Of a stretch of DNA of 64,000 nt, positions 50,233-62,200 are shown one piece after another. This stretch comes from Anisakis pegreffii. Its lineage: Eukaryota; Nematoda; Chromadorea; Rhabditida; Anisakidae. The number at the start of each line of letters is the position of its first letter. Position 1 is the first letter of the stretch. Location of the stretch: assembly GCA_035041965.1 (NCBI GenBank), contig JAPYMA010000379.1:248001-312000 (forward strand), written 5' to 3'. The notes beneath the pieces were generated by a model, which saw only the letters and a list, made by a program, of their open reading frames with translations, searched no databases and had not been told where the DNA came from. The position numbers were made by a program, and so were the translations under genes.

Positions 50233-53200
50233 CTAAAAACAGTCAGTTAATACCTTCAATGGACTGATATTTACACGTGGAATATATCGAACATTGCCGT
50301 TATTACTATGGATTCAGAAGAATGACATAGAACGATAGTTCGATGAAATAGCGCAATTAGAATCATTCACTCACAGGTGGCCTTGGTGGATTTGGGCTGA
50401 ACCGAAAATGGTGAAGCGATCGCTTTGGGCGGAGTGCTGACACTTGATCATTCTGTTTTCTTTCGTCCTCTTGTCCTGAAGCTAAAACATTCTATGATTC
50501 CATGAAAAATCCACCCCAATTTCATTAACATTATGCTGACCTACTTATCATCCTGCATGCAGCATCAGATGAGTGAGCAGGAAAGCAATTTCAAGAAATC
50601 GATTCGGGCCTTTTCAAACGTTCGATTCATAAAGTCCGCCAAACTAATAGGTCATGTTTCCAAGTCAATAAATTGAGATTAAAATTATGCCAAATATTCC
50701 AAATAAGGCCAACCTTCAATTTCACTCTGCTCTATTCTACTGTACTCCCTTGAAATTCCTACCTCATCATTCCGGCCGAACTTCGCTGTATTTCTCAAAA
50801 CCTACAAAAATTATCATAGATATTATCCATCAAACCTGCTTTCCCAACAGTTTTTCAAAAAAAAAAGAAGTTTTATTCACATGCCTTAGAAGGTACCACT
50901 GCGCCACCACTAAATGGAGGTCGTGCGGTCATGGTGGGATCAGCAGGTACTGGAGGATAAGGATACACCTGGAATATAGGTGATGGCCGGTATGGCAGTG
51001 GTACCGCCGAGAAAGTATCAACACCTCTTTCCGGAACAGAAGGTACCTAAAAGCAAGCAATTGTTAAAATAAAACAATTCAAGTGAACAAATGAAGTAAC
51101 CCTGTCGAAATGAATGCATCACACACCTAAATCGCACGCAACACAGCTTCATAATAATAATATTCATACAGTCATAAAACTGTTATAAATACATGTGATT
51201 ACGTTAACTTATCAATGCTATTTTTCTTCTCAACGAATTTCTCGAAAACTTGACACAGTAATACATGTTTTCATAAGCCAGTTATTTTAGAAGAAATCTG
51301 ATACAAACAAGAAAAAAGCCACTAAAAAACTCACTCGGAAAGGATTGAAATAAACTGGTTTCAAAGGAACCATATAGGCATCACGAACTAGTGCAGGTGG
51401 TCCACCAGGAGGGAATATTCGCTGGCTAGGTGGAGGAGGCACTACCCAAGGTGGTATGAATGCAGTTCTGCCAATCGGCAGCACCGCTGGAAGGTTGAAG
51501 ACATCACGAGCTAAAGAATAGTAATGGAATTCATCACAATGTGACCTTGTTAATGAGGAATAATGATTCATCAACTAAAATCGATATCAAACTAATCGAT
51601 GACGATTAAAGTGTCATACCGAAATAAATAATGATAAAAGCCAACGAAAGATTAACAAACAATAAAGTATGAATGGGCGAGCAAAAGAAACAAGATCAAT
51701 TATTGTGCAGATCAGCAGGCACTAAAACAATGAGCAATGACAGGTAATGATAAAAATGATGATCTTAATGAGACCAACTTAAACGAGCCGGTTCCGGTGG
51801 AGGATAGGGCACCAGGTGAGGTTTATGTCCGAAAGCATCATAAGCGTTGCCATATGGTGGCATTTTGACGAATAGACTCAACGATGGTATTCTTGCCGAA
51901 GGTACTATGAATGTGTCATCAACGTGCTGAAAACTCTCGTTATTAAGAAAATATCTAAAACACTTGCAATATGCCACATTTCCGAACATTGCATTTCTCT
52001 GCGATTTTTACATTTCACCGTTATTAATGAATCTTTAACGATCATGAATGAAGTAAAAAGCTCTTAAGGGCGATAGAAACTCAGCGATGTCAAAATGCGA
52101 CATCGCGGTCATCTCGCCCCATCAAATTTCACACTCACTATGCATGCTGCCGTCGCTCATGGAAATGTGTGTCTTAGCATGTCAATTAAAATCACTCGAG
52201 TTCATCTGCACAACACGTGAGAACTGGCTGGTATTCATAGATTTTGATGGGCAGCGTTGGAAGAAAATTGAAGAAAGAATGTCGAAAAAGATGGTTTCGC
52301 AGGCGACAAATGTGATCCCACTGTGCACAGCACAAGTAATATGTACGCATAAATGCATCGTATTTCGAACGGATTCATATGCAACCAGTGCACTTAGCTC
52401 ACATTAATCCGCCGCTATCTCACTGACCTTCTATCGCTTCCAAACTAAGGAAATGCCCAAAAACGCAGAAATGGAAAACGTCTTAATATCGGCAGACTGG
52501 CAAACTCAGAAATTGTTGAATTCATTTTACTGATAACACAAAGCAAAGACTTACATCTGTCATGCGAATAGGCTTTTTGATTGGAGGAGCAATTGTAGTT
52601 GACACTGGTGGCAGCTCAGTTGGTTCGAATGACGGTGAAATACATTCTGAGATTTGTGTTGAGTAACGACATACTTTCAGTCGGAAATCAAACAAATAAC
52701 CCTGAAATCATCTAATCTTTATCACTGATCATTTCGTTGTACAGTTTCATACTGTCAACATTCCAATACCTGTTGCTTTGTGACTACAACAAATGCAGAA
52801 CAGTCTTTAATGTGATCAGTAGAGTACATAACATGCAATCAATAAGAACGATCAACTCCACCTCATCACAGTGACGTAACACGAACTTTCCGCTACTGCT
52901 GCATTCCAGGTAACTTGCTAAACATTCACCACGCGGTATCACCTCTCCGGCTGGACACTCTGGTGGTTGAATTACATGCGACTGTGGAATGAGTGTTGAT
53001 TTTGTTCGAGGTGGAACTGTGGATACGAGATGAGGCTGCTGGCGGACGGCCGTTGCAGAACAACCAGGTACCGAATAGGCACATTGTGAAATTGTTGGGT
53101 CGAATACGGTGCGGTCAGGACAAGCCTTTTTACGCCATGAACCTTGTACACATTCCACATAAACGGTGGCACATTCAGTGATCACATGTCGAGAGCCAGT

Positions 53201-56200
53201 CGAACAGAACTTAAAATGTTCAGTAGTAACTACAGTGACCTTCAGAACTCCTTCCTGACTAATACTCTTCCCTCAAGCAAAGAGACAATTGGTGGCCAAA
53301 CACCTCTGAACATCTAGACATGGCTGATGCAATAACAGCTGTTAAGTTTACCATAGTCCATTCATTATCGTCACCTCAATCTAACAGAAAAGACTCACTG
53401 CAGTACATAAGCTTACTTTCACACATCCACTCCTTGAAAACGAACATATTTGATAAATCGATCAATAAATCAATAGGTCGAATTAAAAACATGTACGGCA
53501 AAAAAGAATGTGGACTTTTGGTATAACAGTAGACTTGACGTCCGATGCAGTTTTATGAGTTGGCGAGCGTTCCTTGCTGCCGCAATGATAAGGCCAATCG
53601 CACCGTCTCGTATTCTGATCGAACACTAAACCAGCTGGACAAGAGCGGACAGACGCGTGACCACTGGAGCATTTTGTGTAGTCGCGAGAGCACGATCCAC
53701 CGTAAGTGTCGTCGGGAAGATTCGAGCAATCGAACGCATCTGAATCGCAGAAATTTTTTCCTGATATTCCGATTCAAATAGTTGCAAACGAGAAGAGAAC
53801 ACTTCGAATGCCACTAAAACTCAATGGGTATAATCACATACGCGTCTCTGCAGACGTATCAGCTTGCGGGATCGTTGTATCCGGATCGAATAAGACTTCG
53901 GTCATTCCCATCGGACAACCTGCCTCCTCTTCAGCGGGTATGTCCGTATCACAGCTCTCTGGCCAATCACAGATGCCAGATGAAGGCGAGAAAACGAGTT
54001 CGCTCGGGCAGTGATTTACGGTCGCCTTGCCATTCGAGCAAACGACATAGTCGGGCAAACAACCAAGAGAATAGGCACCATCTTCCAAATGTGAACATTT
54101 AATTGCACCTAAGAGAAAGACGTACATTTCACTCGGGTGTAATGCGATAGTTCGATTGAATTTGGAAACTGCAAATTCATAATATTAGTTCACCGCTTTG
54201 AGGCTGAAACCATAAATATTCACCGCCTTGTTTTATGCATCGTCATCTTACGACGTCTGACCTAAAATCGACTTCCGGATTTAAAACAATCAGAGACATA
54301 CCCGGTGACTGCGGTACAGTGTTCATGGTGCAAAACGAAGTAGATTCCAGGCTATCCAACGGCACAGGCTCATGTCCTTGCGTAACTGTGGATGGAATAC
54401 CAGTCGTCAGAGGCTGCGGAGTAGATGCATCCAATGGAATCGCGGTTGGTTGAAGGGCCGAAGAGCAATCGGGCGTGAAATAATCACAACGACGCTTACT
54501 CAAACGGAATACTAAGCCTTGTGGGCATTGCATTTGATAAGAGACACCATTTGAGCATTCGGTAAATGTTGGTGAACAATCGCTGCCATATACACCATTC
54601 GGTAATGACGAGCAGTCTGTTATAACTGAAATGATCCGACCATTCGCAAGACTATTCACAGTGATTGACATTATTCACTGGCGCAATCGCGAATCGAATG
54701 CTAAATGAATATCAAATGTGATTCTCGATCACGCAAATCTTTCTCATCCTTTTGAATACACCGTTAAAATGACGATCGCTTCCACTTAAAAAATATTCGG
54801 TTACAGGCCAAAGCTCACCCGTAGACTGGACATCTGATGTGGTTCCAGGTTGTTGCTGTTGGACAGGTTGAGTCTGATCAGGGTCTCTATGTGGGCTGTG
54901 TCGTATGGGCTGCTCCGTTTGATCAGGCTGCGAGGTAGACGTATCCAACGGAATCGCGGTTGGTTGAAGGGCCGAAGAGCAATCGGGTGTGAAATAATCA
55001 CAACGACGCTTACTCAAACGGAACACCAAACCTCGAGGGCATTGCATTTGATAAGCGACACCATTTGAGCATTCGGTAAATGTTGGTGAACAATCGCTGC
55101 CATATACACCATTCGGTAATGACGAGCAGTCTGTTATAACTGAAATGATCCGACCATTCGCAAGACTATTCACAGTGATTGACATTATTCACTGGCGCAA
55201 TCGCGAATCGAATGCTAAATGAGTATCAAATGTGATTCTCGATCACGCAAATCTTTCTCATCCTTTTGAATACACCGTTAAAATGACGATCGCTTCCACT
55301 TAAAAAATATTCGGTTACAGGCCAAAGCTCACCCGTAGACTGGACATCTGATGTGGTTCCAGGTTGTTGCTGTTGGACAGGTTGAGTCTGATCAGGGTCT
55401 CTATGTGGGCTGTGTCGTATGGGCTGCTCCGTTTGATCAGGCTGCGAGGTAGACGTATCCAACGGAATCGCGGTTGGTTGAAGGGCCGAAGAGCAATCGG
55501 GCGTGAAATAATCACAACGACGCTTACTCAAACGGAATACTAAGCCTTGTGGGCATTGCATTTGATAAGCGACACCATTTGAGCATTCGGTAAATGTTGG
55601 TGAACAATCGCTGCCATATACACCATTCGGTAATGACGAGCAGTCTGTTATAACTGAAATGATCCGACCATTCGCAAGACTATTCACAGTGATTGACATT
55701 ATTCACTGGCGCAATCGCGAATCGAATGCTAAATGAGTATCTCTCGATCACGCAAATCTTTCTCATCCTTTTGAATACACCGTTAAAATGACGATCGCTT
55801 CCACTTAAAAAATATTCGGTTACAGGCCAAAGCTCACCCGTAGACTGGACATCTGATGTGGTTCCAGGTTGTTGCTGTTGGACAGGTTGAGTCTGATCAG
55901 GGTCTCTATGTGGGCTGTGTCGTATGGGCTGCTCCGTTTGATCAGGCTGCGAGGTAGACGTATCCAACGGAATCGCGGTTGGTTGAAGGGCCGAAGAGCA
56001 ATCGGGCGTGAAATAATCACAACGACGCTTACTCAAACGGAATACTAAGCCTTGTGGGCATTGCATTTGATAAGAGACACCATTTGAGCATTCGGTAAAT
56101 GTTGGTGAACAATCGCTGCCATATACACCATTCGGTAATGACGAGCAGTCTGTTATAACTGAAATGATCCGACCATTCGCAAGACTATTCACAGTGATTG

Positions 56201-59200
56201 ACATTATTCACTGGCGCAATCGCGAATCGAATGCTAAATGAGTATCTCTCGATCACGCAAATCTTTCTCATCCTTTTGAATACACCGTTAAAATGACGAT
56301 CGCTTCCACTTAAAAAATATTCGGTTACAGGCCAAAGCTCACCCGTAGACTGGACATCTGATGTGGTTCCAGGTTGTTGCTGTTGGACAGGTTGAGTCTG
56401 ATCAGGGTCTCTATGTGGGCTGTGTCGTATGGGCTGCTCCGTTTGTTCAGGCTGCGAGGTAGACGTATCCAACGGAATCGCGGTTGGTTGAAGGGCCGAA
56501 GAGCAATCGAGTGTGAAATAATCACAACGACGCTTACTCAAACGGAACACCAAACCTCGAGGGCATTGCATTTGATAAGCGACACCATTTGAGCATTCGG
56601 TAAATGTTGGTGAACAATCGCTGCCATATACACCATTCGGTAATGACGAGCAGTCTGTTATAACTGAAATGATCCGACCATTCGCAAGACTATTCACAGT
56701 GATTGACATTATTCACTGGCGCAATCGCGAATCGAATGCTAAATGAATATCAAATGTGATTCTCGATCACGCAAATCTTTCTCATCCTTTTGAATACACC
56801 GTTAAAATGACGATCGCTTCCACTTAAAAAATATTCGGTTACAGGCCAAAGCTCACCCGTAGACTGGACATCTGATGTGGTTCCAGGTTGTTGCTGTTGG
56901 ACAGGTTGAGTCTGATCAGGGTCTCTATGTGGGCTGTGTCGTATGGGCTGCTCCGTTTGATCAGGCTGCGAGGTAGACGTATCCAACGGAATCGCGGTTG
57001 GTTGAAGGGCCGAAGAGCAATCGAGTGTGAAATAATCACAACGACGCTTACTCAAACGGAACACCAAACCTCGAGGGCATTGCATTTGATAAGCGACACC
57101 ATTTGAGCATTCGGTAAATGTTGGTGAACAATCGCTGCCATATACACCATTCGGTAATGACGAGCAGTCTGTTATAACTGAAATGATCCGACCATTCGCA
57201 AGACTATTCACAGTGATTGACATTATTCACTGGCGCAATCGCGAATCGAATGCTAAATGAATATCAAATGTGATTCTCGATCACGCAAATCTTTCTCATC
57301 CTTTTGAATACACCGTTAAAATGACGATCGCTTCCACTTAAAAAATATTCGGTTACAGGCCAAAGCTCACCCGTAGACTGGACATCTGATGTGGTTCCAG
57401 GTTGTTGCTGTTGGACAGGTTGAGTCTGATCAGGGTCTCTATGTGGGCTGTGTCGAATGGGCTGCTCCGTTTGATCAGGCTGCGAGGTAGACGTATCCAA
57501 CGGAATCGCGGTTGGTTGAAGGGCCGAAGAGCAATCGGGCGTGAAATAATCACAACGACGCTTACTCAAACGGAATACTAAGCCTTGTGGGCATTGCATT
57601 TGATAAGAGACACCATTTGAGCATTCGGTAAATGTTGGTGAACAATCGCTGCCATATACACCATTCGGTAATGACGAGCAGTCTGTTATAACTGAAATGA
57701 TCCGACCATTCGCAAGACTATTCACAGTGATTGACATTATTCACTGGCGCAATCGCGAATCGAATGCTAAGTGAATATCAAATGTGATTCTCGATCACGC
57801 AAATCTTTCTCATCCTTTTGAATACACCGTTAAAATGACGATCGCTTCCACTTAAAAAATATTCGGTTACAGGCCAAAGCTCACCCGTAGACTGGACATC
57901 TGATGTGGTTCCAGGTTGTTGCTGTTGGACAGGTTGAGTCTGATCAGGGTCTCTATGTGGGCTGTGTCGTATGGGCTGCTCCGTTTGATCAGGCTGCGAG
58001 GTAGACGTATCCAACGGAATCGCGGTTGGTTGAAGGGCCGAAGAGCAATCGCGTGTGAAATAATCACAACGACGCTTACTCAAACGGAACACCAAACCTC
58101 GAGGGCATTGCATTTGATAAGCGACACCATTTGAGCATTCGGTAAATGTTGGTGAACAATCGCTGCCATATACACCATTCGGTAATGACGAGCAGTCTGT
58201 TATAACTGAAATGATCCGACCATTCGCAAGACTATTCACAGTGATTGACATTATTCACTGGCGCAATCGCGAATCGAATGCTAAGTGAATATCAAATGTG
58301 ATTCTCGATCACGCAAATCTTTCTCATCCTTTTGAATACACCGTTAAAATGACGATCGCTTCCACTTAAAAAATATTCGGTTACAGGCCAAAGCTCACCC
58401 GTAGACTGGACATCTGATGTGGTTCCAGGTTGTTGCTGTTGGACAGGTTGAGTCTGATCAGGGTCTCTATGTGGGCTGTGTCGTATGGGCTGCTCCGTTT
58501 GATCAGGCTGCGAGGTAGACGTATCCAACGGAATCGCGGTTGGTTGAAGGGCCGAAGAGCAATCGGGCGTGAAATAATCACAACGACGCTTACTCAAACG
58601 GAATACTAAGCCTTGTGGGCATTGCATTTGATAAGCGACACCATTTGAGCATTCGGTAAATGTTGGTGAACAATCGCTGCCATATACACCATTCGGTAAT
58701 GACGAGCAGTCTGTTATAACTGAAATGATCCGACCATTCGCAAGACTATTCACAGTGATTGACATTATTCACTGGCGCAATCGCGAATCGAATGCTAAAT
58801 GAGTATCAAATGTGATTCTCGATCACGCAAATCTTTCTCATCCTTTTGAATACACCGTTAAAATGACGATCGCTTCCACTTAAAAAATATTCGGTTACAG
58901 GCCAAAGCTCACCCGTAGACTGGACATCTGATGTGGTTCCAGGTTGTTGCTGTTGGACAGGTTGAGTCTGATCAGGGTCTCTATGTGGGCTGTGTCGTAT
59001 GGGCTGCTCCGTTTGATCAGGCTGCGAGGTAGACGTATCCAACGGAATCGCGGTTGGTTGAAGGGCCGAAGAGCAATCGAGTGTGAAATAATCACAACGA
59101 CGCTTACTCAAACGGAACACCAAACCTCGAGGGCATTGCATTTGATAAGCGACACCATTTGAGCATTCGGTAAATGTTGGTGAACAATCGCTGCCATATA

Positions 59201-62200
59201 CACCATTCGGTAATGACGAGCAGTCTGTTATAACTGAAATGATCCGACCATTCGCAAGACTATTCACAGTGATTGACATTATTCACTGGCGCAATCGCGA
59301 ATCGAATGCTAAATGAGTATCAAATGTGATTCTCGATCACGCAAATCTTTCTCATCCTTTTGAATACACCGTTAAAATGACGATCGCTTCCACTTAAAAA
59401 ATATTCGGTTACAGGCCAAAGCTCACCCGTAGACTGGACATCTGATGTGGTTCCAGGTTGTTGCTGTTGGACAGGTTGAGTCTGATCAGGGTCTCTATGT
59501 GGGCTGTGTCGTATGGGCTGCTCCGTTTGATCAGGCTGCGAGGTAGACGTATCCAACGGAATCGCGGTTGGTTGAAGGGCCGAAGAGCAATCGGGCGTGA
59601 AATAATCACAACGACGCTTACTCAAACGGAATACTAAGCCTTGTGGGCATTGCATTTGATAAGCGACACCATTTGAGCATTCGGTAAATGTTGGTGAACA
59701 ATCGCTGCCATATACACCATTCGGTAATGACGAGCAGTCTGTTATAACTGAAATGATCCGACCATTCGCAAGACTATTCACAGTGATTGACATTATTCAC
59801 TGGCGCAATCGCGAATCGAATGCTAAATGAGTATCTCTCGATCACGCAAATCTTTCTCATCCATGGATTGTAAACAACTTAATCCAAAGACCGCATCTAC
59901 GATTATCAAGTTTCTTGAATCAAGTATGTTCCGAATGGAGAAAGCTTTACTCGTTAAAAGGAAGGAACTCTTGAGAATTATACCACAAACAATAAGAGCA
60001 GTAATTAAAAGCTGAAAGGAGATAAATCACCTTCTGTCGACGGGAGTTGCGTTGGCAGAGATGTAGGTTGAAAACTTGATTGAGGCACGAATGTGGAGTC
60101 ACCAGTGGGCATTCGTTGTGGGGCCGTTGAGCGACACTGTTCAGGCCATACACACTGCTTCATGATAGAATCATAAACAAGTTTTGATGGACAATAACGT
60201 ATGTGCGCAATACCGCCTATGCAAGTAACATATCGAGAGGCACATCTCAATGAGTAGTCACCATCTGAATGGTGAGCACAGTCGAAAGCAACGTCTGAAA
60301 CTTTTTGTCATTTTCGAATAATACAAGAGTATGATTGAAATGTGACGATTGTGTAACACCAATCAATTACTGCGACCAAGAGAACAAGGTTCATAAGATG
60401 TGAAAAAAAAAACTTACCGTTTGCATGTGAAAGTGATGAATCCACCATTGCTGATGCATCTATTGGTCCAGCAGATGCCGTTGGCTGAGTGGTTGCAAAT
60501 GGACGTGGCGCTATGACGGACATACAAGTATCGCTTGGGTATTCACACTGTCTTGACAGCGCATCGAAAAGTAGTCCAGATGGACATTTGAATATCTTCG
60601 CTTTTGAATTTGAACATTCAGCGAACACTGTTGAACATGATCCACCATAGAGCCCATCAGGTAAATAAGAACAATCCATTGAACCTTAAAATATTCACAA
60701 AAATGCAGAGCCATTTCCTCTGGAGCAGAAAAAGAACACAAGAAATAAGAACACTTTGATTACAATTTTGAGTCACTTTCAGAAACATCACACGAAAGTC
60801 GAATAACAATCAGAATAAATCAGAATTCCAACTTTGTTGAGTAGTCGTTAGCGGCGTTTCAGTGGTCATACTGACAGGCGATAGCTGATCAGAGGATGGA
60901 GTACCGTCACTTTCAACACACTCTTGAGGCCATACGCAGAAACGTCGCCTCTCAGAGAAGACAAGACCTTGCGGGCAAAAGCGTCTTATCAACGTACCAC
61001 TTAAGCACGTAACGTATTCAGTGAAACAACCCAACGAGTAATCCCCTGTCGGCAATTTACTGCAATCCACTGCAGATCCTATAAACGTAATTCATTTTAA
61101 TATATGAACAGATCGTTTACAATCTCAAAGATAGTCACACAAGAATAGCACAGTCCGACAGTAGGGTTGAATTTTACGAGCTGTTGCAATTGATAACGAA
61201 TATGCATATAATTACCAGGCACAGAGTGTGCTTCAGTCTGTGGTGTTTGTGTAGTCTCAATCAAAGATTTCACTGTAGGTTCCAATGAAATTATCGAATT
61301 CGATGCTTGCTTCTGACACTGAGGCTTCGGGAAATCGCATTTTGAAGAGTGGTCATCGAAAACGAGGCCGTTTGGACAAACCATAACGAACGGTTTCCCA
61401 TTAGAGCATTGCATAAATGTTGGAGAGCAATGCACACCATACACTCCATCTTTCTGCACTGAACAATCTACTACTGATGGTTCTGAAAATGATTCACAGT
61501 AACCTCTTGAGAATGGCAGATGGCTTGCGTACAGTTCACTTCATAAAACTTCTGCCTTGAAATTACAGTATCATATAAACGAATCATTACAGTAACATTA
61601 TTACTAAACAAATTACAGTATCGTATAAAGAAAAGAATCATATAAAATTGAATGAGCCACGAAAACTAAGCGAAATAAGCAGAACGCATAACCTTGCTGC
61701 TGTTGATGACCTACAGTTTGTCCAAGCGTTTGGACACTTCCCGACCACGGCCGGTCAGTATTGCTGTCGGCTGCCACGGGTACAGCTACAGTGGGCATAA
61801 AGGCTGGTGCGGTCGAAATTGAACACTCCAATGATGGAAAATCACACGCTAATATCTTCGCATTGAAAAGAAGACCCGACGGGCAGTTCATTGATTGTGG
61901 TCGACCGTTTGAACAGTAAATGAATGTATTTGCACAGGGACGGCCGTAAACACCATCTCTTCGAGTTGAACAGTCAACCGGACCTACAATCGCAATGATT
62001 CGCTACAACGTTGGTCATCAGACCTACTCTTAACGAAGATAATGAATACTTTCTAGGCAAAATGCTTCAGACTCTGCTTATAAGAATGCTTCGATCGAAT
62101 GCATACACTGCATAAGAACACAATACACTGAAAGATCCTCTGCTGAATTCCATGAAAACAGATACAATGGTCAACTAGTGCAATAAACACAATTTCAAAT

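Noticed and set aside
54801..59609. Families of 66- and 72-codon frames repeated every 514 bp on both strands
   Set aside because: They are other-frame shadows of the repeated chitin-binding exon and repeat only because the exon does.
54430..59861. Regular spacing that could suggest a CRISPR-like or satellite array
   Set aside because: The period is 514/505 bp, each unit contains a spliceable coding exon in phase, and the organism is a nematode.
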